Assembly (NCBI GenBank): GCA_035942035.1 | Contig: DASZDK010000042.1 | Coordinates: 1 to 42,211 of the forward strand | Length of the DNA stretch: 42,211 nucleotides | Direction of reading: 5' to 3' | Source of the DNA: JAHWJR01 sp035942035 | GTDB lineage: Bacteria; Actinomycetota; Acidimicrobiia; Acidimicrobiales; CADCSY01 | Shown: positions 15,838 to 27,336 of the stretch, in pieces | Position numbering within the stretch: position 1 is the stretch's first letter | Layout: each line of letters starts with the position of its first letter | Translations under genes and position numbers: made by a program | Notes under the pieces: model-generated | Seen by the model: the letters and a program-made list of their open reading frames with translations, nothing else | The model's database searches: none | What the model was told of the DNA's origin: nothing

Positions 15838-16095
15838 CCCCCCCCTCTCCAGGTAACGAGCTGCCGCCGAGCCCGGGGAGGCACCGGCCGGTGGGGCGGG
15901 CAACGTCGAGGGCAGCCAGCGGGGACGCCGTGCCGAAGGCACGAGGCAGCGGGTGGCGCCGAGGGGAGGGGCCCGGTGGGGTAGGGGCCCCGCCGGGAGG
16001 GGACCCCTCGGTGACAGGACCCGCTGCCGGGCACGGGGGGAGACGGGTAACCGGAGCCGCCGCCGGGCGCGACAAGGCGCCGTACCATCCACCCC
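15838..16095 (+). other. 258-bp non-coding region between pdtaR and polA, rich in GC hairpins
   Basis: No gene is credible here on either strand. It contains a perfect GTGCC-GAA-GGCAC hairpin at 15929-15941, runs of GGGGCCC/GGGGCCCC near 15966-15990, and the polA -10 box at its end. It may terminate pdtaR or hold a structured leader, but no known riboswitch consensus was recognised. Confidence 0.4.
16083..16088 (+). promoter_or_regulatory. -10 box (TACCAT) for leaderless polA
   Basis: TACCAT ends seven bases before the GTG at 16096. Confidence 0.55.
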
Positions 16096-18783
16096 GTGGG
16101 CCCCCTCATGCTGCTCGACGGCAACTCGCTGACCTACCGGGCCTTCTTCGCCCTCCCCACCGACATGGCCACCGCCTCCGGCCAGGTCACCAACGCCGTG
16201 TTCGGTTTCACCTCGATGCTGATCAACCTGCTGCGGGACCACCGCCCCGAGGCGGTGGCGGTGGCGTGGGACCGGCCCGAGCCGACCTTCCGCCACGAGC
16301 AAGTGCCCTCCTACAAGGCCCAGCGCGAGGAGGCGCCCGACATCCTCCGCCAGCAGCTGGGACTGGTGCGCCGGGTGCTCGAGTCGCTGGGCATCCCCAT
16401 GATCGAGGCGCCCGGCTACGAGGCCGACGACATCATCGCCACCCTCGCCACCCAGGCCCGGGACGAGGGCCGGGAGGTGATCGTCGTCACCGGGGACCGT
16501 GACACCTACCAGCTCGTCGAGGACCCTTTGGTCAAGGTGCTCTACAACCGGCGGGGGGTGTCCGACTACGTGCTCTACGACGAGGCCGGCATCCGTGAGC
16601 GCACGGGGGTGACGCCGGCCGACTACCCGCAGTACGCGGCGCTGCGCGGTGACCCCTCCGACAACCTCCCCGGCGTGCCCGGCGTCGGGGAGAAGACGGC
16701 GGCCAAGCTCATCAACACCCACGGCGGGCTCGAGGGGGTGTTCGCCGCCGTCGACCGGCAGACGCCCAAGCTGCGGGCGAACCTGGCCGAGCACGAGGAC
16801 CGGGTGCGCCAGAACGCCGAGGTGATGGTGCTCCGGCGCGACGTCCCCCTGGAGGTGGCCGCCGCCGACCTCGCCCGCCGTCCCTTCGACGCCGCCGCCG
16901 TGCGGGAGCTGTTCAACTTCCTCGAGTTCCGGACCCTTTACGAGCGGCTGGCCGAGGCCGGGGAGGACCTCGAGCTCCCGCCGGCGGACGACGTCGACAC
17001 CGTGGAGTGCGGGGTCAGCGAGGTGTCCTCGGCGGCGGACGCCGTCGAGCTGCTGCGGCGCCTGGCCGCCGACGGCGAGGATGCGCTGCCCGTGGCCGCC
17101 GCCTGGTCCGGGGCGCCCGGGCGCTCGCCCCTGGCCGGCCTGGCCGTGGTCACCTCGGTGGATCCCGGCGAGGCGGCGTGGGTGCCGGCCGAGGTGCTGG
17201 CCGACGACGAGGTCCGGGCGGCGTTGGGCGACCTGGTGGCGCCGGGCGGCCGCCCGGTGCACACCCACGGCGCCAAGGAGCTGCTGCGGGGCCTGGCCCG
17301 GCTGGGCGTCGACGTGCGGACCCTGGACGTCGACACCTCGGTGGCGGGCTACCTGCTCGACCCGGCGGAGTCGTCGTACCAGTTGGCCGACCTGCTGTTG
17401 CGCTACGCCGGCGTGGCCCTCGGCATCTCCGAGGCCCCGGCTCCCGAGGGTCAGCTCGACTTGAACGGTGACGGCACCGACGCCGCCACCGAGGCGGGAC
17501 GGGCGGCGGTGGCCGTGGCCCGGTTGGCGCCGGCGGTGATCTCCGCCCTCGACGCCCAGGGCTTGCGCCTCCTCTACGACGAGATCGAACGTCCCCTGGT
17601 CCGGGTGCTGGCCCGGATGGAGGACATCGGCGTCGGCGTCGACGTCGATTACCTCCGGGGGCTCAACCAGGAACTGTCGGCCGAGGTGGCTCGCCTGGAG
17701 CACGAGATCCACGAGGCTGCCGGCCGCCCCTTCCTCGTCAACTCCACCCCGCAGCTGCGGGCGGTGCTGTTCGACGAGCTGGGCCTCACCCCCCACAAGC
17801 GGACCAAGACCGGCTACTCCACCGATGCGGCGTCGCTCGAGAAGCTGCGGGGGCAGCACCCGATCGTCGAGCTCCTGTTGCGCTACCGCGAAGTGGAGAA
17901 GCTGCGGTCGACCTACGGTGAGGGCCTCATCGCCGAGGTGGCCGACGACGGGCGCATCCACGCCTCGTTCAACCAGACCGTGGCCCGCACCGGCCGCCTC
18001 AGCTCCGATCGGCCCAACCTCCACAACATCCCCGTCCGCACCGACGAGGGCCGGCGGTTCCGCCGGGCATTCGTGCCCGCTCCTGGCTGCGAGTTGCTCG
18101 TGGCTGACTACGACCAGGTCGAGCTGCGGGTGATCGCCCACCTGGCCGAGGACCCGGGCCTGATCAAGGCCTTCGCCGCCGGCGAGGACATCCACACCGC
18201 CACCGCCGCCCGGGTGTTCGGCGTCGAACCCGACGCCGTGGGCCCGGACCAGCGGGCCAAGGCCAAGATGGTCTCCTACGGACTCGCCTATGGGATGGAG
18301 TCCTACGGGCTGGGGCAGCGCCTGGGCATCCCCACCTCCGAGGCGCAGGGCATCCTCGACGCCTACTTCGAGGCCTTCCCCAGCGTGCGGGCGTACATGG
18401 AGGGCACGGTCGCCGAAGCCCGCCAGCGGGGCTACACCGAGACGTTGATGGGCCGGCGCCGGCCCATTCCCGAGCTGTCGTCGCCCAACGTGCGCATCCG
18501 CCAGGCGGGGGAGCGCCAGGCGATGAACGCCGGCATCCAGGGCCTGGCCGCCGACATCTTCAAGGTGGCCCTGGTGGCGCTCGACCGACGGATCGAGGAG
18601 ACCGGGGTGCGAAGTCGCCTGGTGCTGCAGGTCCACGACGAGGTCCTGCTCGAGGTGCCACCCGACGAGCGCGACGCCATGGCCGAGCTGGTGACGGCCA
18701 CCATGGCCGGCGCCTGCGACTTGTCGGTGCCGCTCGAGGTCAGCCTGGCCTTCGGTGCCAGCTGGGCCGACGCCAAGGGCTGA
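16096..18783 (+). CDS. polA: DNA polymerase I (PolA)
   Basis: Fills gaps left by excision repair and removes RNA primers. The 895 residues hold the 5' nuclease domain (1 to about 290: LLDGNSLTYRAFF, YEADDIIATLA, GDRDTYQLV, LRGDPSDNLPGVPGVGEKTA), a degenerate 3'-5' exonuclease domain, and the family A polymerase domain. Polymerase motifs are A (Asp671 in VADYDQVELR), B (Arg720, Lys724, Tyr728) and C (QVHDEVLLE, Asp848). The acidic residues of a working proofreading site are not seen where motif Exo I should be (LAGLAVVTS in place of a DTET-type motif), as in other actinobacterial Pol I. polA is followed by rpsA. Confidence 0.97.
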   Translation: MGPLMLLDGNSLTYRAFFALPTDMATASGQVTNAVFGFTSMLINLLRDHRPEAVAVAWDRPEPTFRHEQVPSYKAQREEAPDILRQQLGLVRRVLESLGIPMIEAPGYEADDIIATLATQARDEGREVIVVTGDRDTYQLVEDPLVKVLYNRRGVSDYVLYDEAGIRERTGVTPADYPQYAALRGDPSDNLPGVPGVGEKTAAKLINTHGGLEGVFAAVDRQTPKLRANLAEHEDRVRQNAEVMVLRRDVPLEVAAADLARRPFDAAAVRELFNFLEFRTLYERLAEAGEDLELPPADDVDTVECGVSEVSSAADAVELLRRLAADGEDALPVAAAWSGAPGRSPLAGLAVVTSVDPGEAAWVPAEVLADDEVRAALGDLVAPGGRPVHTHGAKELLRGLARLGVDVRTLDVDTSVAGYLLDPAESSYQLADLLLRYAGVALGISEAPAPEGQLDLNGDGTDAATEAGRAAVAVARLAPAVISALDAQGLRLLYDEIERPLVRVLARMEDIGVGVDVDYLRGLNQELSAEVARLEHEIHEAAGRPFLVNSTPQLRAVLFDELGLTPHKRTKTGYSTDAASLEKLRGQHPIVELLLRYREVEKLRSTYGEGLIAEVADDGRIHASFNQTVARTGRLSSDRPNLHNIPVRTDEGRRFRRAFVPAPGCELLVADYDQVELRVIAHLAEDPGLIKAFAAGEDIHTATAARVFGVEPDAVGPDQRAKAKMVSYGLAYGMESYGLGQRLGIPTSEAQGILDAYFEAFPSVRAYMEGTVAEARQRGYTETLMGRRRPIPELSSPNVRIRQAGERQAMNAGIQGLAADIFKVALVALDRRIEETGVRSRLVLQVHDEVLLEVPPDERDAMAELVTATMAGACDLSVPLEVSLAFGASWADAKG

Positions 18784-18826
18784 CCCGGCGGCGTCGGACC
18801 CGCCCTGGTCGTCCGGAACCTCTGGG

Positions 18827-18905
18827 TACACTTGGAGTGACCCCTCGGGGCCTCCTGCCGGCGCCGCCGGCTCCAACCTTCCCAAACAAAGGCCACCTAC
18901 CTCTC
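18827..18905 (+). promoter_or_regulatory. rpsA promoter (-10 TACACT) and structured 5' leader
   Basis: TACACT at 18827-18832 predicts a start near 18840 and a leader of about 66 bases. The leader contains CCCC-TC-GGGG at 18841-18850 and a perfect GCCGGC-gcc-GCCGGC hairpin at 18857-18871. Only a weak AAAGG precedes the ATG. A structured leader would suit autoregulation by S1, as known in E. coli; that is inference. Confidence 0.45.
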
Positions 18906-20405
18906 ATGTCCGACCAGACGAGCTCCCCGGTAGCCGACGAGGCCACCGACGCCCCCGCCAACGACCCGACCATGGGCACCTTCGACGCCGAGTCGGGCGC
19001 GTACACCCCTCGGGAGGTGGTGAGCGACGACCTGGGAGAGATGTCGTTCGACGACGCCATCGCCGGCACGATCGTCGAGTTCGAAGACGGTGACATCGTG
19101 ACGGGGACGGTCGTGAAGGTCGACAAGGACGAGGTCCTGCTCGACATTGGGTTCAAGTCCGAGGGCGTGATCCCCAACCGCGAGCTGTCCATCCGCAACG
19201 ACGTCGACCCGTCCGAGGTCGTCTCGCTCGGCGAGGAGATCGAGGCCCTGGTCCTGCAGAAGGAGGACAAGGAGGGCCGGCTGGTCCTGTCCAAGAAGCG
19301 GGCGCAGTACGAGCGGGCGTGGGGCCAGATCGAGCGCCTGAAGGACGAGGGTGGAGTGGTGCGCGGCCCGGTCATCGAGGTGGTCAAGGGCGGGCTCATC
19401 CTCGACATCGGGCTGCGGGGATTCCTGCCCGCGTCGCTGGTGGAGCTGCGCCGGGTGCGCGACCTGCAGCCCTATGTCGGGCGCACCATCGAGGCCAAGA
19501 TCATCGAGCTCGACCGCAACCGCAACAACGTCGTGCTCTCCCGCCGGGCGTGGCTGGAGGAGACTCAGCGCGAGCAGCGCGAGGAGTTCCTGGCCAACCT
19601 GAAGCCCGGCGAGGTCCGCAAGGGCACCGTTTCGTCGGTGGTCAACTTCGGCGCCTTCGTCGACCTGGGGGGCATGGACGGACTGGTCCACGTGTCCGAG
19701 CTGTCGTGGAAGCACGTCGACCACCCGGGTTCGGTCGTGGCCGTCGGTGACGAGATCGAGGTCCAGGTGCTCGACGTCGACCTCGACAAGGAGCGCATCA
19801 GCCTCTCGCTCAAGGCCACCCAGCAGGACCCGTGGCAGGAGTTCGCCGGCAACCACCGGGTGGGCGAGCTCGTCTACGGCCGGGTCACCAAGCTCGTCCC
19901 CTTCGGCGCCTTTGTGCAGGTGGGCGAGGGCATCGAGGGACTGGTGCACATCTCCGAGATGAGCGAGCAGCACGTCGACCTGCCCGAGCAGGTGGTCACC
20001 CCGGGCGAGGAGCTGTGGGTCAAGATTATCGACCTCGACCTCCAGCGGCGGCGCATCAGCCTGTCGATCAAGCAGGCCGCCGAGGGCGGCGTGGTCGCCG
20101 CCGAGTACCAGCAGCACTTCGGCGAGCACGCCTACGACGAGGCCGGCAACTACGTGGGCCCGACCGAGAACGTCAGTGCCGAGGAGGCGTGGGCCGAGTA
20201 CTACGCCGAGTACGGGGACGCCGCCACCGCCGAGGGCGCCGGAGAGGCGGCGGCCGCCGCAGGCGGAGAGGCTCCCGGGGAGGCACCGGCGGAGGCGCCC
20301 GCCGCCACGGGGGACGGGGCGACTGAGGCGCCGGCGGAGACGCCGGCCGAGGCGAGCGCCGAGCCGGCCGTTGACGACCAGGAGCAGCAGCCTCCCGCCG
20401 GTTGA
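18906..20405 (+). CDS. rpsA: Ribosomal protein S1 (RpsA)
   Basis: An RNA-binding protein of the 30S subunit that recruits mRNA. The 499 residues hold an acidic N-terminal region, four S1 (OB-fold) repeats and a disordered tail. Repeats start near GDIVTGTVVKVDKDEVLLDIG, VVRGPVIEVVKGGLILDIG, VRKGTVSSVVNFGAFVDLGG and LVYGRVTKLVPFGAFVQVG, covering roughly residues 57-395. E. coli S1 has six repeats; four is usual in actinobacteria. The last 75 or so residues are Ala/Glu/Pro-rich and repetitive. The ATG is the first start in frame that keeps the conserved DGDIVTG region and lies after the leader. It converges with the pilin gene. Confidence 0.95.
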   Translation: MSDQTSSPVADEATDAPANDPTMGTFDAESGAYTPREVVSDDLGEMSFDDAIAGTIVEFEDGDIVTGTVVKVDKDEVLLDIGFKSEGVIPNRELSIRNDVDPSEVVSLGEEIEALVLQKEDKEGRLVLSKKRAQYERAWGQIERLKDEGGVVRGPVIEVVKGGLILDIGLRGFLPASLVELRRVRDLQPYVGRTIEAKIIELDRNRNNVVLSRRAWLEETQREQREEFLANLKPGEVRKGTVSSVVNFGAFVDLGGMDGLVHVSELSWKHVDHPGSVVAVGDEIEVQVLDVDLDKERISLSLKATQQDPWQEFAGNHRVGELVYGRVTKLVPFGAFVQVGEGIEGLVHISEMSEQHVDLPEQVVTPGEELWVKIIDLDLQRRRISLSIKQAAEGGVVAAEYQQHFGEHAYDEAGNYVGPTENVSAEEAWAEYYAEYGDAATAEGAGEAAAAAGGEAPGEAPAEAPAATGDGATEAPAETPAEASAEPAVDDQEQQPPAG

Positions 20406-20420
20406 GGCCGGGCACGAGGG

Positions 20421-20452
20421 GTCGGCGGGGGGAGCCGCCGCCTCCCGGCGAC
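20421..20452. terminator. Hairpin between convergent rpsA and pilin genes
   Basis: GTCGGCGGGGGG pairs with CCTCCCGGCGAC through about 11 base pairs with one G·G mismatch and a short loop. There is no T tract, so it would act as a non-canonical terminator for either or both strands. Confidence 0.45.
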
Positions 20453-20462
20453 GTCGAGTGGG

Positions 20463-20675
20463 CTACGGGGCGCCCCCGGCCCCGGCCGGGGCGCTGACCC
20501 TGGCCGACGCCTCCGACAAGGTGGCGGCGATGGCGTCACCGATGAGGTCGAGCACCACGATCGAGGCCACTCCGATGAGGCCCACGACCAAGACGTACTC
20601 GACCAGGGCGACGCCCTGCTCGTCACGGGCGAGCCGGCAGCGGAGATAGGCGAAGACCTCGAAGAAGGTGGGCAC
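20463..20675 (-). CDS. Flp-type (type IVb) pilin-like protein
   Basis: A 70-residue protein with a class III signal: a basic leader (LRCRLARDEQG, 11-21), then the prepilin cleavage site after Gly21, the glutamate at +5 of the mature protein (Glu26 in VALVEY) and a hydrophobic helix of about 20 residues (VLVVGLIGVASIVVLDLIG). This is the Flp/Tad pilin pattern. The mature protein would be 49 residues, with an Ala/Ser/Gly-rich end. No Tad genes (prepilin peptidase, CpaB, TadA-C) are in the window, so it is an orphan here. The GTG start has no clear ribosome-binding site. Upstream lies a 15-bp direct repeat. Confidence 0.75.
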   Translation of the reverse strand: MPTFFEVFAYLRCRLARDEQGVALVEYVLVVGLIGVASIVVLDLIGDAIAATLSEASARVSAPAGAGGAP

Positions 20676-20688
20676 GGTGGAGTCGCTT

Positions 20689-20751
20689 CCTAAGCTGGGG
20701 CGCTCTTGTGTCCCCCTGGTCATCGGCAGGTCGACGCCTAAGCTGAAGCGC
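20689..20751 (-). repeat. Pair of 15-bp direct repeats upstream of the pilin gene
   Basis: The copies 20689-20703 and 20737-20751 share 13 of 15 bases (minus-strand reading GCGCYYCAGCTTAGG) and start 48 bases apart. They lie upstream of the pilin and just before the coaE promoter, so they could be tandem promoters or activator sites for the pilin. Confidence 0.5.
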
Positions 20752-20773
20752 GGTGTCGGCATCGCCTGCCCGC

Positions 20774-20779
20774 TACGGT
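20774..20779 (+). promoter_or_regulatory. -10 box (TACGGT) for leaderless coaE
   Basis: TACGGT ends seven bases before the GTG at 20787. Confidence 0.55.
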
Positions 20780-20786
20780 CCCGGCG

Positions 20787-21386
20787 GTGAGGGCGATCGG
20801 CCTGACCGGGGGGATGGGCTGCGGCAAGTCCACGGTGGCCGGGCTCCTCGCCGAGCGGGGGGCGACGGTGCTCGACGCCGACCGCATCACCCGTGCGCTT
20901 CAGCGCCCGGGCCAGTCCGTCTACGAGGCCATCGTCGAGCGCTTCGGCGACGAGGTGGTGGCACCCGACGGCAGCCTCGACCGGGGGGCGCTCGCCGCGG
21001 TGGTCTTCGAGGACCGTGCCGCGCTGGTCGACCTGGAGCGCCTCGTCCACCCCGAGGTGGCCGCGGCCATGGGCGCCCGGGTGGCCGCCGCTGCTGGCAC
21101 CAACGAGGTGCTGGTGCTCGACGTGCCCCTCCTGGTGGAGGCGACCGACTACCCCGTCGCCGGCGTGGTGGTGGTCGACTGCCCGATCGACACCGCGGTG
21201 CGCCGGCTGGTGGCGCACCGGGGCCTGGCCGAGGCCGACGTCCGGGCCCGCATCGCCCGCCAGGCCAGCCGGGACGAGCGCCTGGCCCGGGCCGATGTGG
21301 TCGTCGACAACGCCGGCCCGCCCGAGGCGCTGGATCCCCAGATCGACCGGGTGTGGGCGTGGATCCAGACCCTGCCCGACGCCTGA
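20787..21386 (+). CDS. coaE: Dephospho-CoA kinase (CoaE)
   Basis: Phosphorylates the 3'-hydroxyl of dephospho-CoA, the last step of coenzyme A synthesis. The 199 residues are of normal length; the C-terminal GrpB-like extension found in mycobacterial CoaE is absent. The P-loop is GGMGCGKST, followed by DADRITRALQRPG, the LVHPEV substrate motif, VLDVPLLVE and the RIARQASRDERL lid region. The GTG directly precedes the P-loop strand (RAIGLTGGMG) and follows a leaderless -10 box. polA-rpsA-coaE-uvrB is a conserved actinobacterial order. Confidence 0.96.
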   Translation: MRAIGLTGGMGCGKSTVAGLLAERGATVLDADRITRALQRPGQSVYEAIVERFGDEVVAPDGSLDRGALAAVVFEDRAALVDLERLVHPEVAAAMGARVAAAAGTNEVLVLDVPLLVEATDYPVAGVVVVDCPIDTAVRRLVAHRGLAEADVRARIARQASRDERLARADVVVDNAGPPEALDPQIDRVWAWIQTLPDA

Positions 21387-21427
21387 ACCGGGGCCGGGCG
21401 AGCGCAGCCGCGACGGCCGGCGCTCGG

Positions 21428-21433
21428 TAGCAT
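21428..21433 (+). promoter_or_regulatory. -10 box (TAGCAT) for leaderless uvrB
   Basis: TAGCAT ends seven bases before the GTG at 21441. I see no LexA-type palindrome next to it. Confidence 0.55.
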
Positions 21434-21440
21434 CCGCAGG

Positions 21441-23456
21441 GTGCCGCCGTTCCAGGTCGTGTCCGAGTTCGGGCCGGCGGGCGACCAGCCGGCGGCCGTC
21501 GAGGCCCTCGCCACCGGTCTGGGCCGGGGGAACCGCTTCCAGACGCTGCTGGGCATCACCGGGAGCGGAAAGAGCGCCACCATGGCGTGGACCATCGAGC
21601 GGGCCCAGCGGCCCACGCTGGTGATCGCCCCGAACAAGTCGCTGGCCGCCCAGCTGGCCAACGAGTTCCGGGAGTTCTTCCCCCACAACCGGGTGGAGTA
21701 CTTCGTGTCCTACTACGACTACTACCAGCCCGAGGCCTACGTCCCCTCCAGCGACACCTACATCGAGAAGGACAGCTCGATCAACGACGAGATCGACCGG
21801 CTGCGCCACTCGGCCACCTCGGCGCTGCTCACCCGGCGAGACGTCATCGTGGTCGCCTCCGTGTCGTGCATCTACGGCCTGGGCTCGCCCGAGGAGTACC
21901 GCCGCCAGCTGCTGGTGGTGCGCCCCGGCGAGGAGCACGACCAGCGGGCCATCCTCTCGCGCCTGGTCGACATGCAGTACGACCGCAACGACGTGGCCCT
22001 CACCCGGGGGACCTTCCGGGTCCGCGGCGACACCATCGAGGTACACCCGGCCTACGAGGAGACCGGCGTGCGCATCGAGCTGTTCGGCGACGAGGTGGAG
22101 CGCATCACCCAGGTCGACCTGCTCACCGGCGAGCGCCTGGCCGAGCTCGACGAGCTGGTGGTCTTCCCGGCCACGCACTACGTCGCCGGGGAGGACCGGA
22201 TGAAGGCGGCCCTGGCTCGCATCGAAGCCGAGCTGGCCGACCGGCTGGCCTGGTTCGAGTCGCACGGCAAGCTGCTGGAGGCGCAGCGGCTACGTATGCG
22301 CACCAACTACGACCTGGAGATGCTGGCCGAGGTGGGGGTGTGCAACGGGATCGAGAACTACTCGGCTCCCATCGACGGCCGGAGCCCGGGCCAGGCCCCG
22401 TCCACCCTGCTGGACTTCTTCCCCGACGACTTCCTCGTCGTCCTCGACGAGAGCCACGTCGCCGTTCCCCAGCTCCACGGGCAGTACGAGGGCGACCGCT
22501 CTCGCAAGCAGACCCTGATCGAGCACGGGTTCCGCCTCCCCTCGGCGGCCGACAACCGGCCGCTGCGCTTCGAGGAGTTCCTGGAGCGGGTGGGCCAGGT
22601 CGTCTTCCTGTCGGCCACACCGGGGCCGTGGGAGCTATCGCACTCGCACCAGATCGTCGAGCAGATCGTGCGCCCCACCGGGCTGATCGACCCGGAGGTG
22701 GTGGTGCGGCCGACGAAGGGCCAGATCGACGACCTCATGCAGCAGATCGGGCGGTGCACCCAGGCCGGGCAGCGCACGCTGGTGACCACCCTCACCAAGA
22801 AGATGGCCGAGGATCTCACCGACTACCTGCTCGAGCAGGGGCTGCGGGTCCGCTACCTGCACTCCAACATCGACACCATCGAGCGGATCGAGATCCTGCG
22901 GGCGCTGCGCCTGGGTGAGTTCGACGTGCTGGTGGGCATCAACCTGCTGCGGGAGGGCCTGGACCTGCCCGAGGTGTCGCTCGTGGCCATCCTCGACGCT
23001 GACAAGGAGGGGTTCCTGCGCAGCGAGACGTCGCTGATCCAGACCATGGGTCGCGCCGCCCGCAACGTCGACGGCCAGGTCGTCATGTACGCCGACCACG
23101 TGACCGACTCCATGCGCCGGGCCATCTCCGAGACCCAGCGCCGCCGCCAGCTCCAGCACGCCTACAACGCCGAGCACGGGATCGACCCGCAGACCATCCG
23201 CAAGGCGGTCAGCGACATCCTGGCCCACCTGCGGCCGGCGGCCACGGCGCCGGTGCCCGGTGCCGACCGCCGATCGCGCGCCCGCGACCGGGCGGTGGAG
23301 GACCTGGCCGAGCTCCCCTCCGACGAGCTGGCCCGGCTCATCTCCACGCTCGAGGAGGAGATGCGCGAGGCCGCCGGTGACCTGCGCTTCGAGTACGCCG
23401 CCCGGTTGCGCGACGAGATCGCCGACCTGCGTCGGGAACGCCGCGAGGTCGGATGA
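21441..23456 (+). CDS. uvrB: Excinuclease ABC subunit B (UvrB)
   Basis: The damage-verification helicase of nucleotide excision repair; takes over the lesion from UvrA and recruits UvrC. The 671 residues are full length. Helicase motif I is GITGSGKSAT, the beta-hairpin that probes the lesion carries YYDYYQPEAYVPSSDTYIEK, motif II is VLDESHVAVP, motif III is LSATPG, and QTMGRAARN is motif VI. The C-terminal UVR domain (LEEEMREAAGDLRFEYAARL) binds UvrC. The next gene starts seven bases after the stop. Confidence 0.98.
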   Translation: MPPFQVVSEFGPAGDQPAAVEALATGLGRGNRFQTLLGITGSGKSATMAWTIERAQRPTLVIAPNKSLAAQLANEFREFFPHNRVEYFVSYYDYYQPEAYVPSSDTYIEKDSSINDEIDRLRHSATSALLTRRDVIVVASVSCIYGLGSPEEYRRQLLVVRPGEEHDQRAILSRLVDMQYDRNDVALTRGTFRVRGDTIEVHPAYEETGVRIELFGDEVERITQVDLLTGERLAELDELVVFPATHYVAGEDRMKAALARIEAELADRLAWFESHGKLLEAQRLRMRTNYDLEMLAEVGVCNGIENYSAPIDGRSPGQAPSTLLDFFPDDFLVVLDESHVAVPQLHGQYEGDRSRKQTLIEHGFRLPSAADNRPLRFEEFLERVGQVVFLSATPGPWELSHSHQIVEQIVRPTGLIDPEVVVRPTKGQIDDLMQQIGRCTQAGQRTLVTTLTKKMAEDLTDYLLEQGLRVRYLHSNIDTIERIEILRALRLGEFDVLVGINLLREGLDLPEVSLVAILDADKEGFLRSETSLIQTMGRAARNVDGQVVMYADHVTDSMRRAISETQRRRQLQHAYNAEHGIDPQTIRKAVSDILAHLRPAATAPVPGADRRSRARDRAVEDLAELPSDELARLISTLEEEMREAAGDLRFEYAARLRDEIADLRRERREVG

Positions 23457-23463
23457 CGGCGGC

Positions 23464-24399
23464 ATGAGCGCCGAGGCGCCCGTACCCCGGGTCGCGGCCC
23501 GCGCCCGGGAGCTGCGCCGCAGCGGTCCCGAGGCCATCACCCCGCTGCCACGGGCCGAGCAGCTGGCCCGCAAGTCGGCGGACCGCCGCCAGGAGCTCCT
23601 CGACGAGCTGCGGGTCGAGCTCTACGCGTTGTGCTCGGTGGTGGCCGACGAGGTGGTGCACCGGGCCCGGCGGGAGCGCCCGTCCTACCCGCCCTACGGG
23701 CTGGTGCGCTCGATGCACTCCCAGACCAGGATGGTGGTGGCCCACCCCGACCCGGTCCCCGCCGGCGCCGTCGACAGCTTCAAGGCCCTGGGCATGGCCT
23801 ACGTCGACACCACGGTGTTCCACCTGCACCGCCGGCTGGAGGAGCTGCGCCAGCCCGAGCACGCCTGGCTTCCCCGGCGCCTGGAGGAGCTGCTGGCGCT
23901 GTTCCGGGCCCACGCCGAGCCGAGCGTCAAGGAGCGCATGCGGGACACGCCCAGCTTCTTGTACGGCGGGCTCCACTTCGGCACCGGGGTGTGCGTGCAG
24001 CTGGTCGAGGTCATGGACGCCCTCCTGGCCGAGTTGCCGGCCGGCGAGCGCGCCGCCGTGCTGGACCGGAGCCTGCGCCCCACGCTGCGCCTGGCCGGGG
24101 TCAACGTCGCCCAGGTGGTGGGCGCCTACCAGCACCTCCAGGCCCGTGCGGCACGGCTGGGGTGGATGGACCCGGAGCGGTTCGTGGTGGTGCGCAACGA
24201 CGGCGTGCCATGGAGGGTCGATCTGGCCGACGACGAGCTCGGCGTGGCCGATACGCCTCCCACCTACACCACGCTGGGGTGCCCGGCCCGGAGCTCGCCG
24301 AGTGGCGATATGTCGGCCATCGCCGTGTTGTGGTCCTGGTGTGTCGAGCTGGCCCACACGACCGGTCTACTCGGCGCCGAGGTGGCCGAGCACGGCTGA
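23464..24399 (+). CDS. Conserved-looking protein of unknown function between uvrB and uvrA
   Basis: A 311-residue soluble protein, not recognised. The N-terminal third is Arg/Glu-rich and helical (RAEQLARKSADRRQELLDEL). The middle holds an aromatic segment PSYPPYGLVRSMHSQTRMVVAHPDP and helices such as YVDTTVFHLHRRLEELR and FLYGGLHFGTGVCVQLVEVM. The end has GCPA followed by SAIAVLWSWCVELAHTTGLL, with two well-placed cysteines and tryptophans that could form a ligand pocket or metal site. There is no signal peptide or clear membrane segment. It starts seven bases after uvrB and ends 65 bases before uvrA, so it is probably co-transcribed with uvrB. A repair role is only suggested by position. 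Confidence 0.8.
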   Translation: MSAEAPVPRVAARARELRRSGPEAITPLPRAEQLARKSADRRQELLDELRVELYALCSVVADEVVHRARRERPSYPPYGLVRSMHSQTRMVVAHPDPVPAGAVDSFKALGMAYVDTTVFHLHRRLEELRQPEHAWLPRRLEELLALFRAHAEPSVKERMRDTPSFLYGGLHFGTGVCVQLVEVMDALLAELPAGERAAVLDRSLRPTLRLAGVNVAQVVGAYQHLQARAARLGWMDPERFVVVRNDGVPWRVDLADDELGVADTPPTYTTLGCPARSSPSGDMSAIAVLWSWCVELAHTTGLLGAEVAEHG

Positions 24400-24452
24400 G
24401 CCGGGCCAGGAGGCTCCCGGCCCAGAACCGGGATCGTCCGAAGCCGAGCCGG

Positions 24453-24458
24453 TAGGCT
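24453..24458 (+). promoter_or_regulatory. -10 box (TAGGCT) for leaderless uvrA
   Basis: TAGGCT ends six bases before the GTG at 24465. Confidence 0.55.
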
Positions 24459-24464
24459 CTCCCG

Positions 24465-27305
<2,841 letters not shown>

Positions 27306-27311
27306 TCGGGC

Positions 27312-27326
27312 GCCGGCCTCGCCGGC
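27312..27326. terminator. Short hairpin between convergent uvrA and nadA
   Basis: GCCGGC-CTC-GCCGGC, a perfect 6-bp stem in the 31-bp gap. No T tract follows on either strand. Confidence 0.4.
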
Positions 27327-27336
27327 CCGGCAGTCG

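Noticed and set aside
15838..16095. A riboswitch (cyclic di-AMP, cobalamin or similar) ahead of polA
   Set aside because: A few short matches such as GGTAAC were seen, but no ordered consensus core, and polA seems leaderless.
17100..17400. Damage to polA in the exonuclease region
   Set aside because: The missing proofreading residues fit the natural degeneration of this domain in actinobacterial Pol I; the frame is intact.
15112..18885. A minus-strand open frame of more than 1,200 codons opposite pdtaR and polA
   Set aside because: In such GC-rich DNA the antisense frame of a real gene rarely meets stops. The product is a Gly/Val/His/Leu-rich sequence with no domain, and polA on the other strand is certain.
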